A stretch of 64,000 nt of DNA from Paraburkholderia phosphatilytica (GTDB taxonomy: Bacteria; Pseudomonadota; Gammaproteobacteria; Burkholderiales; Burkholderiaceae). The DNA is taken from assembly GCF_003443895.1 (NCBI RefSeq), contig NZ_QQOA01000007.1:1-64000 (forward strand), written 5' to 3'. This document shows, piece after piece, positions 1 through 9,156 of this stretch (position 1 is the stretch's first letter; each line of letters begins with the position of its first letter). Position numbers and translations under genes: made by a program. Below the pieces are notes generated by a model. The model was not told where the DNA came from and ran no database searches. It saw only the letters and a program-made list of their open reading frames with translations.

Positions 1-112
1 GCCTTGCCTTCATTCACGAAGCTTTCCTGAAGCTGGCCTGCTGCATCATCTGTTGGCGCCACCTTCAAAAATCATTTTGTTAACGCTTCTAAGCCACAGC
101 GGCGCGTTGTCT

Positions 113-146
113 GGCCCGGTCAAGAACTCGAACACGTGACCGGGCC
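113..146. terminator. Inverted repeat downstream of the MFS gene
   Basis: Two perfect 10-base arms, GGCCCGGTCA and TGACCGGGCC, are separated by a 14-base loop. The hairpin lies about 15 bases beyond the stop of the minus-strand transporter gene. It has no clear T-tract on either side, so it may be a transcript-end structure or an RNA-stabilising hairpin rather than a classical intrinsic terminator. Confidence 0.4.
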
Positions 147-160
147 GGCCACGCCAGGCG

Positions 161-1552
161 CTAGCAAGCCGCCCCCGTTCGCGCATCACGACGCGCCGCT
201 TTCAACCCTCCCACCGCAATCGCGACACCAACCATCATCACCGCCGCAGCCAGCCCGACAGCCACATGCAACCCACGCATCAAGCCGCCCGTCTGGTCCC
301 CAAGCAACGCACCGAACACACCCACGCCTAGCGCACCGCCGATCTGACGCGCGGTGTTCAGCACGCCGGAAGCGATGCCGACGGATCGCGACTCGACATG
401 CGCAAGTATCGCGGTGTTGATCGAAGGCACCGCGAGTGCAACGCCAACGCCGATCGCCAGCAACGGCACCGTAATCGCGACATCGCTGCTGTGAACCTCG
501 ACGAGCCCTAGCGACAGAAAGCCAAGCGCCGCCAATGCTTGCCCGGCGATCATCGGAAGACGATAGCCAAAGCGCGCGGTGAGCGCGCCGGATGCGAGAT
601 TGGCCACGGTCACGACGGCCGTCATCGGCAAAAAGGCGAGACCGGTCTCCAGCGGCGTGTACTTCCGGACGTTCTGGAAATACAGGCTCATCGCGAACAT
701 CAGGCCGTAGTAACCGAAGTTGAGCGCGAGCCCGACCAGCGAACTCACGTTGACCGCCGGTATCTGGAAGAGCGCAAGTGGCAGCATCGGTTGCCGTTGC
801 CGTGCTTCAACGAGCACGAACAACAAGCCGGACGCAACGAAACCACCGATACCGCCAAGCACCGCCGCGCTTCCCCAGCCCAACCGTCCGCTTTCCACTA
901 CAGCGAACATCAGCGCGCCCAACGACACGACCGCCAGCGTCTGTCCAGTCAGATCGATATGACGCGTTGCATCACGAACGGTATCGGGCGCATGTCTCAA
1001 CGTGAGCCAGATACCGGCAATACCGAACGGCACATTGATCAGAAAGATGCTCGGCCAGCCGAACCGCGTGATCAGCACGCCGCCCACGACGGGACCCGCA
1101 CCAAGCGCAAGCGCCGCCGTTCCCGCCCAGATGCTCACCGCCTTCGCGCGCGACCGCGGTTCTGGAAAACTCGCGCTGAGCAGCGCAAGCGAAGACGGCA
1201 CGCACAGCGCCGCGCCGACGCCCTGCACCGCCCGTGCCGCGATCAGCACAGCAGCGCCGGACGCGAACCCACACGCAACGGACGCGAGCGTAAACAACGC
1301 AAAGCCTGCGACGAACACGCGCCGTGCGCCCATCCGATCGCCCAGCGCGCCCGCGCTGAGCAGGAGGCTCGCGAACGCCAGCGTGTACGCGTTGAGCACC
1401 CACTCGAGCCCGGTGGCGCTAATGGATAACGCTTCGCGAATGCGCTCGAGCGCGACGTTCACAACCGTGACGTCGAGACAGATGATGACGAAGCCAAGAC
1501 TGGTGACAAGCAGCGCAAGTCGTGGCGAAGGCGTGGAGTGGTGTCGGTGCAT
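161..1552 (-). CDS. MFS drug/solute exporter, DHA2 (14-TM) type
   Basis: This is a predicted inner-membrane proton-driven efflux pump of the major facilitator superfamily. The first helix carries the DHA2-like motif LDVTVVNVAL, followed by the loop motif GALGDRMGARR and the helix-4/5 region GPVVGGVLI. The length of about 463 residues and the many hydrophobic segments fit a 14-helix transporter. I chose the ATG at 1552 (MHRHH); an in-frame GTG at 1582 would add ten residues. The gene is divergent from a LysR regulator with under 100 bases between them, a layout typical of a regulator controlling its own exporter. The substrate cannot be read from the sequence. Confidence 0.85.
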   Translation of the reverse strand: MHRHHSTPSPRLALLVTSLGFVIICLDVTVVNVALERIREALSISATGLEWVLNAYTLAFASLLLSAGALGDRMGARRVFVAGFALFTLASVACGFASGAAVLIAARAVQGVGAALCVPSSLALLSASFPEPRSRAKAVSIWAGTAALALGAGPVVGGVLITRFGWPSIFLINVPFGIAGIWLTLRHAPDTVRDATRHIDLTGQTLAVVSLGALMFAVVESGRLGWGSAAVLGGIGGFVASGLLFVLVEARQRQPMLPLALFQIPAVNVSSLVGLALNFGYYGLMFAMSLYFQNVRKYTPLETGLAFLPMTAVVTVANLASGALTARFGYRLPMIAGQALAALGFLSLGLVEVHSSDVAITVPLLAIGVGVALAVPSINTAILAHVESRSVGIASGVLNTARQIGGALGVGVFGALLGDQTGGLMRGLHVAVGLAAAVMMVGVAIAVGGLKAARRDARTGAAC

Positions 1553-1648
1553 GATGAGCGGTGCAGATTGGACTGAAACCACTCTATTCCCTCAGTCACG
1601 CTTGATAAACCGCCTGCAGATGCGCACAGAACCCACTAATATCGGGGA

Positions 1649-2572
1649 ATGGATCTCCTCAAAGCGATGACCGTGTTCGTGCGCGTGGTCGAAACCGGCA
1701 GCCTCACGGCGGCGGGAATCGCGTGCGATCTGTCGCCGACGATGGTCGGCAATCATCTTCAGGCGCTGGAGGCCAGGCTCGGTACGCGGCTCATTCATCG
1801 CACCACGCGCAAGCAGCAGATCAGCGCATTCGGGCAGGCCTACTACGAGCGTTGCGTGGAAATCCTCGGTCTCGTCGATGACGCGGAACGGCTGGCGCTC
1901 GATCATCTCGCGACGCCGCGCGGGCGCCTGCGCGTCACCGCGCCCGTGATCTTCAGCAACGAGTGCCTGATTCCCGCTATCGCGGAATATTGCGAGCGCT
2001 ATCCGGAAGTACAGCTCGACGTGGTTGCGTCGGACATGCTGTCGGACCTGATCGAAGATGGCTTCGAAGCGGCGATTCGCATCGGCACGCTTCAAGACCC
2101 GGACCTCGTCGCGCGCCCTTTGCGGCCGTATCGTCTGGTGCTGTGCGCGTCGCCAGCGTATCTCGCTGCGAACGGCGCGCCGGCCGCGCCTGACGATCTT
2201 CGCTCGCATCAATGTCTGACGTATGCGTACCCGCCGCGCTCCGAATTCCGCGCGGCGCGGCCCGAATGGCCGCTCTCCGGTCCGCATGGACGCATCAGTG
2301 TGCCGGTGGATGGACGGCTGAAAATCGACAACTCGGAAGCGCTGCGACGGGCCGTGCTTGCCGGCATGGGCATCGCGATGCTGCCGGCCATTCTGGTGGA
2401 CGCGGACATTCAGTCGAAGCGTCTCGTCGAAGTGCTGCCGAATCACGCCGCGCCGGACCGGTCGCTGAACCTCCTTTATCTGCGTGACCGGCAGATGTCA
2501 CCCAAGCTTCGCAGCTTCGTCGATTTCATCGTCGAGCGCTTTGGCAGCGCATCCGATTTTCAAACGCAGTAA
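1649..2572 (+). CDS. LysR-family transcriptional regulator
   Basis: The 307-residue protein has the usual LysR layout: an N-terminal winged helix-turn-helix (about residues 1-60, with TGSLTAAGIACDLSPTMVGN) and a substrate-binding domain starting near residue 90 (GRLRVTAPVIF). The weak match of the helix-turn-helix to the usual SQPAVS form is typical of the subgroup that begins with MDLLKAMTVFVRV. It sits divergent to the efflux gene and upstream of the alcohol dehydrogenase gene on the same strand, so it may control either or both. The inducer is unknown. Confidence 0.85.
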   Translation: MDLLKAMTVFVRVVETGSLTAAGIACDLSPTMVGNHLQALEARLGTRLIHRTTRKQQISAFGQAYYERCVEILGLVDDAERLALDHLATPRGRLRVTAPVIFSNECLIPAIAEYCERYPEVQLDVVASDMLSDLIEDGFEAAIRIGTLQDPDLVARPLRPYRLVLCASPAYLAANGAPAAPDDLRSHQCLTYAYPPRSEFRAARPEWPLSGPHGRISVPVDGRLKIDNSEALRRAVLAGMGIAMLPAILVDADIQSKRLVEVLPNHAAPDRSLNLLYLRDRQMSPKLRSFVDFIVERFGSASDFQTQ

Positions 2573-2747
2573 ATCGTCCTGGGCTTTTCGCGACGACGAA
2601 TTACCATGCTTCTTTAGCAGCTGCGATGTTTTCTCCAAAGGAACGTTCCCCATCACGCGGCGGGATTGCAGATTGCTGTCCCGCGTCATTCGTGTGCGGC
2701 CCGCGATACTCACCGCGCACGGCCCAACCCATGCGAAGGAGCGAACG

Positions 2748-3767
2748 ATGCGAAAGATGCAGGCAGTGCAGGTAGCGAAAGCCGGCGGTCCGCTGGAAAT
2801 CGTCGAACGCGATGTGCCGGAGCCGTCCGATGGCCATGTGCTGATCAAGGTGCACGCGTGCGGTATCTGTCATAGCGACATGTTCACGAAGGAAGGCCAG
2901 TGGCCGGGGCTGCAGCTTCCGCGCATACCGGGTCACGAAATCTCGGGCGTGATCGACAAGATGGGCGCGGGCGTCGAAGGGTGGAAGGAGGGACAACGCG
3001 TCGGCGTGGGCTGGCATGGCGGGCATTGCGGCCATTGCGAGCGCTGCCGGCATGGCGATTTCGTGGCCTGCGCGAACGCGCTCATTCCTGGCATCAGCTA
3101 CGACGGCGGTTACGCGGAATACATGGTCGCGCCGCAGGAAGCGCTCGCGCGCATGCCGGACGATCTGTCCGACGTCGACGCGGCGCCGTTGCTGTGCGCG
3201 GGCATCACCACGTTCAACGCGCTGCGCAACAGCGGCGCGCGGGCGGGCGACGTGGTCGCGGTGCTGGGTGTCGGCGGTCTTGGACATCTCGGCGTGCAGT
3301 ACGCGCGCCAGATGGGCTTCGTCACCGCGGCGATCGCGCGTGGACAGGATAAGGCGCCGCTCGCGAAGCAGCTCGGCGCGCATCACTATATCGACAGCGA
3401 AAAACAGAACGTCGCCGAAGCCTTGCAGGCGCTTGGCGGTGCACGCGTGATCCTCGCAACGGCGACGAGCGGCAAGGCGATGAGCGCCGCGTTGGGCGGC
3501 CTCGGCCTCAACGGCAAGATGATCATGGTGGGCGTGTCCGAAGAGCCGGTCGAAGTGTCGATCGTGCAGTTCGTGATGGGCCGCAATTCGGTGCAGGGCT
3601 GGCCCTCCGGCACCGCGGCGGATTCGCAGGAAACGCTCGCGTTCAGCGCGCTTTCCGGTGTAAAACCGATGACCGAGGAATACCCGCTATCGCGCGCCGC
3701 GGAAGCGTACGACCGCATGATGAGCGGCAAGGCGCGCTTCCGCGTAGTGCTGACGCCGGGCAAGTGA
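2748..3767 (+). CDS. Zinc-dependent alcohol dehydrogenase
   Basis: This is a medium-chain NAD(P)-dependent alcohol/aldehyde oxidoreductase of 339 residues. The catalytic zinc site is visible as Cys41 (CGICHSD), His63-Glu64 (PGHE) and Cys150 (LLCAGITTF). The structural zinc site is the four cysteines of the 94-108 lobe (GHCGHCERCRHGDFVAC). The nucleotide-binding turn GVGGLGHLG follows near residue 170. The start at 2748 is supported by a GAAGGAGC ribosome binding site. The form resembles YahK/AdhP-type enzymes that reduce a broad range of aldehydes. The preceding 175 bases show no clear structure. Its partner is probably the LysR regulator just upstream. Confidence 0.9.
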   Translation: MRKMQAVQVAKAGGPLEIVERDVPEPSDGHVLIKVHACGICHSDMFTKEGQWPGLQLPRIPGHEISGVIDKMGAGVEGWKEGQRVGVGWHGGHCGHCERCRHGDFVACANALIPGISYDGGYAEYMVAPQEALARMPDDLSDVDAAPLLCAGITTFNALRNSGARAGDVVAVLGVGGLGHLGVQYARQMGFVTAAIARGQDKAPLAKQLGAHHYIDSEKQNVAEALQALGGARVILATATSGKAMSAALGGLGLNGKMIMVGVSEEPVEVSIVQFVMGRNSVQGWPSGTAADSQETLAFSALSGVKPMTEEYPLSRAAEAYDRMMSGKARFRVVLTPGK

Positions 3768-3791
3768 ACCGCACGAAGCACGCGCCTCGTG

Positions 3792-5036
3792 CTACAGATC
3801 GCAGCCCATCTGCGCGCGGCCGAGCGGCGTCAGGTCGTCGGCCGTCGCGCGCCCGACGAAATCGACCTCGAAATGGTCGGTCGGAAAATCGGGCGGACTC
3901 TTGCCTTCCAGAAGCGCGGGCAACTGACGCTTCAGATACGCATCGTTCTTCGCACATGAGGGCGCCGACGCGATATACATCACGTTGCTATAGCCGTTGC
4001 CGCGATGCGCGTCTTCGACCGCGTGAATCACGTCGCTATGCCAGAACACCGTGTCGCCCGCCTGCATCAACGGAATGGACGACAGCGCGTCGAACAGCGG
4101 CGCGTGATACTGGCTCTTGATCGATAGCGCGCGGCCTGGCATCGCGCCGCACAGATCGTCGTCGGCCACATCGTCCTGCAGCGCGCGCAGAAGGATATAG
4201 ACCATCGCGTTCGCGATCGGCACGAGTTGCAGCGTGCCGTCGCCAGGGCCTTGCGGCGTGAGCGCGGTCCATCCCTGAAACGTGCGGAACATCGAGCACA
4301 CCGCGGGCGAAGGAATCTCCTCGACCTGCGTCCGGTACGCGGCATCGAACGGATCGTAAGCACGCCAGTTCCCGGAAAACACGTGGCGATACACCTGGCG
4401 GAAATTCGCTTCGATCCAGCGTTCGACCGATCCGCCATCGCAATGCGCGGACAAACCCAGCGATTCTGAACCCGGCGGCCGGCGGCGCAAGCGATCGGCG
4501 TAGACCGGCACGCGATCCGGATCGAAATGCACACGCCCTTCGCTCTCGGTGCGCCAGAGCCGGTTCAGGAACACGCGCGCCCGCGTGAGCTCCTGCGACT
4601 GCCTGGCAAGCACCTGCGGCTTCGACCAGTACACGCCGTAAATCTGCGGTTTGCTCGACGCCAGCTGCCCGAAGTATTTGTCTTCCGCACGGTTCAGCAG
4701 CTTCGCGTCGAGATCGTTGCGCTCCACGTAGTTCGCGATCTCGTCGTCCCACTGCTCGACGAGCGAGCGGTCGAACACTTTGCGGATCACGCACGCGCCG
4801 CGCGCTTTCACTAGCGCGATCTGCTCCGCGCTTACGCGATTCGCGACGATGTCGTCGAACTGGATTTCAGGAATGACGGGTTCGCCGCGCTCGCGCAGCT
4901 TCGCAAGATGCTGTGCTTCCGCGTTCATCGCGGCCTCGACCTCGGCAAAGACCGCCTTGTAGTTCGGCAGCATCTCGCGCAGCTCGCGCTTCGCGTTTCT
5001 GATGGCTGCTGGCAGGTCATCGATCTGCAATGCCAT
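3792..5036 (-). CDS. DUF1479 (YbiU-like) putative Fe(II)/2-oxoglutarate oxygenase
   Basis: The 414-residue cytoplasmic protein matches the DUF1479 family, whose members have a double-stranded beta-helix fold like Fe(II)/2-oxoglutarate dioxygenases. A possible metal triad is HCDGG (HxD, near residue 198) with a distal HAVEDAHRGNGYS histidine and arginine. The substrate is not known for the family. The gene is divergent from an AraC regulator with a 98-base gap that holds a perfect palindrome, so the regulator probably controls it. The family assignment is from memory of conserved segments; the catalytic reading is inference. Confidence 0.75.
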   Translation of the reverse strand: MALQIDDLPAAIRNAKRELREMLPNYKAVFAEVEAAMNAEAQHLAKLRERGEPVIPEIQFDDIVANRVSAEQIALVKARGACVIRKVFDRSLVEQWDDEIANYVERNDLDAKLLNRAEDKYFGQLASSKPQIYGVYWSKPQVLARQSQELTRARVFLNRLWRTESEGRVHFDPDRVPVYADRLRRRPPGSESLGLSAHCDGGSVERWIEANFRQVYRHVFSGNWRAYDPFDAAYRTQVEEIPSPAVCSMFRTFQGWTALTPQGPGDGTLQLVPIANAMVYILLRALQDDVADDDLCGAMPGRALSIKSQYHAPLFDALSSIPLMQAGDTVFWHSDVIHAVEDAHRGNGYSNVMYIASAPSCAKNDAYLKRQLPALLEGKSPPDFPTDHFEVDFVGRATADDLTPLGRAQMGCDL

Positions 5037-5087
5037 TGCGTCGTCTCCATGTCGTGATTTCGATAGATGGAAGCGTACGCCGGCACG

Positions 5088-5099
5088 ACTACGCGTAGT
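5088..5099. promoter_or_regulatory. Perfect 12-base palindrome between DUF1479 and araC-type genes
   Basis: ACTACGCGTAGT is fully self-complementary and sits in the divergent intergenic region between 5036 and 5135. It is a plausible operator or promoter-proximal site for the adjacent AraC regulator. No experiment or consensus supports it yet. Confidence 0.35.
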
Positions 5100-5134
5100 G
5101 ATAATATCCAGTCAATTGCTTCGTATATCCAGCC

Positions 5135-6097
5135 ATGAAACCCGCCTACGAATACGTCGACTTCGGCGAGCGCTGTTCGGTCCGGATCTATAACCGGCGG
5201 CTGCCGAAAATTCCGTTCGAGTGGCATCACCACCCCGAGTACGAACTGACGCTGACCATGAACAGTCAGGGCAAACGCTACATCGGGGATTCAGTCACGG
5301 TATATGGCGACGACGATCTCGTGCTCGTGCCGCCGGACATGCCGCATACGTGGGCTTCAAATCGCTCGATCGAACCGTCGAGCGCCCAGGTGGCGATCGT
5401 CATCTGGTTCGACGGCGCATGGGTGCGCCGCTTCGCGGACCTCTGCCCGGAATACGCCGATCTGCGCAACCTGTTGCGGCGCGCGGCATGCGGACTCGCG
5501 TTCGAATCCGGCGCGGGTACGCGCATGCGCGAACAGCTGGACCGGCTGCTTTCGGCTAATGCGCGCGAACGGCTGTCGGCGGTGCTGGATGTGCTGGTAT
5601 GGCTGTCCGATCTGCCTGCCGCGCAGCTTGCTTCGCCGAGCGCGTTCGATGCGCGCGTCGGTGCGCCTTCGGGTTACGAACCTGAACAACTCAACCGCGT
5701 GCTCGCGCTGATCGATACGCAGTTCGCGCAGCCGTTGCCTCTTGCGACGCTCGCAAACGCGGCCGGACTCTCCGAGCGATCGCTGACGAGACATTTTGCG
5801 CAGCATCTCGGCGAAAGCGTCGGGCAGTACATCGCGCGTGTGAGGATCGGACACGCGTGCCGGATGCTGACCGATACGCAGCTGCCCGTTTCCGTGGTGG
5901 CGGCACGCTCCGGATTTTCGAACGTGTCGAACTTCAACCGGCAGTTCAAGGCGACGAGAGCATTGACGCCCGTCGCGTATCGCCAGCAGTTCACCGGCGC
6001 GAAGCGCGCTGAAGAAGCAACGCATTCTCTCGATGAACGCTCGCCTTCTCTCGAAGCGAGGCGAACTACCGCCGGGAGACGTAAATATCACGTCTAG
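5135..6097 (+). CDS. AraC-family regulator with N-terminal cupin
   Basis: The N-terminal part has a cupin-like sensor segment (EWHHHPEYELTL near residues 29-40, and LVPPDMPHTW). Residues from about 190 form the double helix-turn-helix (LATLANAAGLSERSLTRHF and a second motif near VVAARSGFSNVSNFNRQF). Such regulators bind a small ligand through the cupin and activate nearby genes. The divergent DUF1479 gene is the likely target. A basic, low-complexity tail of about 35 residues after the DNA-binding domain is unusual and may be unstructured. Confidence 0.88.
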   Translation: MKPAYEYVDFGERCSVRIYNRRLPKIPFEWHHHPEYELTLTMNSQGKRYIGDSVTVYGDDDLVLVPPDMPHTWASNRSIEPSSAQVAIVIWFDGAWVRRFADLCPEYADLRNLLRRAACGLAFESGAGTRMREQLDRLLSANARERLSAVLDVLVWLSDLPAAQLASPSAFDARVGAPSGYEPEQLNRVLALIDTQFAQPLPLATLANAAGLSERSLTRHFAQHLGESVGQYIARVRIGHACRMLTDTQLPVSVVAARSGFSNVSNFNRQFKATRALTPVAYRQQFTGAKRAEEATHSLDERSPSLEARRTTAGRRKYHV

Positions 6098-6263
6098 CAG
6101 CTAAACCGTTGCAACGCGCACAGCTTACCAATAGCTGTCAGAAACTGACGGCGCATCATTCTTGCTTACCGATACTTCCAGCCGCATCGCTGCTATCCAC
6201 AGCCGGCGGCCAACCACCCACGAGGGCACATCGGCCCGGTCAAGCGGTGGGCACGGAGGAGCG

Positions 6264-7283
6264 ATGCGTCATACCAAACCAGGGGCTCGTACTGCAATTT
6301 CTGCCGTGCTGATTGCACTGCTTACCTCATGCGGCGGTGGCGGCCACTCAAGCAGTAGCAGCAGCTCATCGACGCCGGCCGGCGGAATCCATCTGCAGGT
6401 CGTCTCGTTCGGCGACAGTCTGTCGGACGTCGGCACCTACGCGCCGCTCGCGAGCGCCGTCGGCGGCGGCCGCTTCACCACCAACCCAGGCCAGGTGTGG
6501 GACCAGGACGTCGCGCAGTATTACGGCGACACGCTCACGGCCGCCTTCACGATCGACGTCGGACATGAGCTCAGCGCGCAGAGCGGCCTGGGCTACGCGG
6601 AAGGCGGCTCCACCGTCGCGACGCCCGCCAACCAGTATCAGTTCCTGACCGACGTGATCGGCAACGTCGAAATGCCGGTGAACCAGCAGCTGTCGAGCTA
6701 TCTGTCCGCGCATGGCAGCTTCAATTCGAACCAGCTGGTGCTGGTCTGGGCCGGCGCGAACGACGTGCTGCGCGCGGGCAGTCCGCCCGCCGCCAACACG
6801 ACCGTGCAGACCGCGGCCACCACACTCGCGCAACTCGTCACGCAGATCGTGCAGAACGGCGCCACGCACGTCGTGGTGGTGAACGTGCCCAACATCGGAC
6901 TCTCGCCCGACGGCCTCAAACAGTCCGATGGCGGTGCGAACTTCACGCAGCTGTCGCAGCTGTTCAACTCGACGCTGACCTCCGCGCTGCAGACCGACGG
7001 CGTGCAGAGCAAGGTGATCATGGTCGATTCGTACACGTGGACCACGCAGACCATCGCGAACTATCAGGCGAACGGCTTTACGGTGTCCAACACCGCGCAA
7101 GCCTGCGACCCGTCTAAAACGCCTGACGACACGTCGCTGCTCTGTTCGCCGGCCACTTACGTATCGTCAAACGCGGACCAGACCTACATGTTCGCCGACG
7201 AACTTCACCCGACCACCCATATGCACGCGCTGTTCGCGCAGTACGTGGAGCAGCAGATCGCGGCCAGCGGGCTCGGTCATTGA
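6264..7283 (+). CDS. SGNH/GDSL-family esterase lipoprotein
   Basis: The 339-residue protein begins with a lipoprotein signal ending in LLTSC (lipidated Cys23) and a glycine/serine-rich tether. An SGNH hydrolase domain follows with block I SFGDSLSDVGT (nucleophile Ser52), block III-like AGANDVL, and block V DELHPT supplying Asp and His. It is therefore a predicted surface- or periplasm-anchored esterase or lipase. The start is set by the strong GGAGGA site before 6264. Its last bases overlap the end of the convergent VWA gene by seven bases. The substrate is unknown. Confidence 0.88.
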   Translation: MRHTKPGARTAISAVLIALLTSCGGGGHSSSSSSSSTPAGGIHLQVVSFGDSLSDVGTYAPLASAVGGGRFTTNPGQVWDQDVAQYYGDTLTAAFTIDVGHELSAQSGLGYAEGGSTVATPANQYQFLTDVIGNVEMPVNQQLSSYLSAHGSFNSNQLVLVWAGANDVLRAGSPPAANTTVQTAATTLAQLVTQIVQNGATHVVVVNVPNIGLSPDGLKQSDGGANFTQLSQLFNSTLTSALQTDGVQSKVIMVDSYTWTTQTIANYQANGFTVSNTAQACDPSKTPDDTSLLCSPATYVSSNADQTYMFADELHPTTHMHALFAQYVEQQIAASGLGH

Positions 7284-8014
7284 TCAGGTGAACGAATATC
7301 CCGCCCGTGGTGCGCGATCAGCGCTTCGGGCCGGATGCATTCCGCGTCCCATTCGCCGGCGAGGCGTTCGCACCGCCGCAACGGCACCGCGGCCCGCTCG
7401 AAATCGACGAACACGATGCGATCGGCGTGCCGCGGCCGTTGCGGCGTATCCGTGCTGCGTCCATCGGACAGCACCCACAGCCAGCGCCGCTGCACGGCAT
7501 CACGCCGCGCGGCTTGCGTGAGCAGCTGGTCCGCGCGCGCGATGCCGAGCGCGAGCGGCGTGCCGCCTCCGCCGCCCACCGGGCGCAGCCAGCGTTCGTT
7601 CCACCAGCGCGGCACCGCAGGCCCGAAGCGCAGCTCGGCCGACGTGCCGCCGAAACAGACGAGCGCGGCCTCCGCGCGCTGCAACCCCGCGCGATCGAAC
7701 AGCGCGATCAGCAATCCCTTCGCGAGCGCAAGCTGCTCGCCGCCCAGCATCGAGCCCGAGCAGTCGAGCGCGAAGCAATGCAGCACACGTTCTGGCGGCG
7801 TGCGTTTGCGGTAGCGCAGATGATCGGGCGCGAGCGCGCGATCGCGCTTGAGCAGCAACGTGGCCGACCATGCGATCGACGCGCTGCCGCGTTCGTCGCG
7901 CGCGACAATGCGCGGGCGTTCGCCCATGCGTGACGACGCGCGTCGCGGCGAAGCCGCGAACACTGCAGCGCGCGTAGTATCGGACCGCCGGGCGCCGCTG
8001 GACAAGCGAGACAT
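7277..8014 (-). CDS. VWA-domain protein, ChlD-like chelatase partner
   Basis: A von Willebrand A domain with the metal-ion-dependent adhesion motif DCSGSMLGG is followed by the conserved LVCFGGTSAELRFG and GGGGTPLALGI segments. This is the form seen in the D subunit of magnesium/cobalt chelatases. It lies directly downstream of the AAA ATPase and cobN, so it most likely completes the cobaltochelatase in place of CobT. I chose the ATG at 8014 because the longer frame (start 8119) would overlap the ATPase gene by almost 80 bases, and its extra residues are a frame-shadow of that gene. The protein would be about 245 residues. Confidence 0.8.
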   Translation of the reverse strand: MSRLSSGARRSDTTRAAVFAASPRRASSRMGERPRIVARDERGSASIAWSATLLLKRDRALAPDHLRYRKRTPPERVLHCFALDCSGSMLGGEQLALAKGLLIALFDRAGLQRAEAALVCFGGTSAELRFGPAVPRWWNERWLRPVGGGGGTPLALGIARADQLLTQAARRDAVQRRWLWVLSDGRSTDTPQRPRHADRIVFVDFERAAVPLRRCERLAGEWDAECIRPEALIAHHGRDIRSPDQ

Positions 8015-8040
8015 GTCCGCGGCCGCGCGTTCCCGGCGGT

Positions 8041-9156
8041 TCAGCGTTTTTTTGGGTGCAGCGGAATGACGCCCTTCACCTGCGTGGTGCCGACGGGTTC
8101 CGGCGGGAGATAACCCCAATCGCTTTGTGCGTGGCTCGCATGGTTAGTGTGGCCGGGGTCCGCATCATCGGGCGTTGACGGATCGGAAAGCTGTGCAGCA
8201 TGCCCGCGATCCGCACGTTCGCCTTGCGGTTTCGCATCGGCAGCATCGAGCCGTTCGTTCGACGCCCGCGCTTCAACACTCACGCCACCATCGCGCCGAC
8301 GATGACACAACACGCTCTCCGCTACTCGGTCCACATGCGCGACCGTCACCGCATCGGCTGCTTCGAATGCGGCGAGCGCACGCGCGGCACGCAGCATCGT
8401 GAGATCGGCGCGCACGCCGTCGACTTGCGCCGCGACGCACAGCGCACTCACACGCTCATGCACTTCATCGCTCCACGCAAGCGTCGCAATTGCATCGCGC
8501 GCGCATTGCACGCGCTCGCGCAACGTGCGCTGTTCGCCATCGCACTGCGCGCGGAACGCATGCGGGTCGGCATCGAACGCTAGCCGCGTCCGGACGATCC
8601 GCTGTCGCAGCGCGACGTCGAAGCCGCTGTCCAGTGCGACCATCAAACCGAAACGGTCGATCAGTTGCGGCCGCAGTTCGCCCTCTTCCGGATTCATCGT
8701 GCCGATCAGCACGAAACGCGCATCGTGCGAATGCGAGATGCCGTCGCGCTCCACCGAGTTGACGCCGCTCGCGGCCGCATCGAGCAGCAGGTCGACGAGC
8801 GCATCCGGCAGCAGGTTCACTTCGTCCACGTACAGCACGCCGCCGTGCGCCTGCGCGAGCAGCCCCGGCGAAAATCGCACCGACGCATCGCGCAGCGCGC
8901 TTTCGATATCGAGCGTGCCCGTCAGCCGCTCCTCGCTCGCGCCGAGCGGCAGCGTGACGAAGCGCCCTTCCGGCAGCAATTCGGCGAGTGCGCGCGCCGC
9001 CGTCGACTTCGCGGTGCCGCGCGGCCCACTGACCAGCACACCGCCCAGCGCCAGGTCGATCGCCGCGAGCAGCAGCGCCTGCTGCAACGCCGCCTGGCCG
9101 ACCAGTGCGGTGAACGGAAACGGCAGCGCAACAGGCGTCGTCATGGACGTCGTCAT
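8041..9156 (-). CDS. AAA ATPase, ChlI/BchI-like chelatase subunit
   Basis: The 371-residue protein contains Walker A GPRGTAKS, Walker B GGVLYVDEVNLL and the sensor segment LIGTMNPEEGELRPQLIDRFG, all typical of the magnesium-chelatase I subunit. Its start codon overlaps the stop of cobN in an ATGA junction, which indicates translational coupling. It should power metal insertion by CobN into hydrogenobyrinic acid a,c-diamide. The C-terminal 80 residues are hydrophilic and poor in conserved sequence. The canonical CobS partner is absent, so this ATPase is taken as its functional substitute. Confidence 0.85.
   Translation of the reverse strand: MTTSMTTPVALPFPFTALVGQAALQQALLLAAIDLALGGVLVSGPRGTAKSTAARALAELLPEGRFVTLPLGASEERLTGTLDIESALRDASVRFSPGLLAQAHGGVLYVDEVNLLPDALVDLLLDAAASGVNSVERDGISHSHDARFVLIGTMNPEEGELRPQLIDRFGLMVALDSGFDVALRQRIVRTRLAFDADPHAFRAQCDGEQRTLRERVQCARDAIATLAWSDEVHERVSALCVAAQVDGVRADLTMLRAARALAAFEAADAVTVAHVDRVAESVLCHRRRDGGVSVEARASNERLDAADAKPQGERADRGHAAQLSDPSTPDDADPGHTNHASHAQSDWGYLPPEPVGTTQVKGVIPLHPKKR

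Noticed and set aside
6234..6245. GGCCCGGTCAAG near the esterase gene, also present at 113-124
   Set aside because: Only a 12-base match with no second arm at this site; likely chance.
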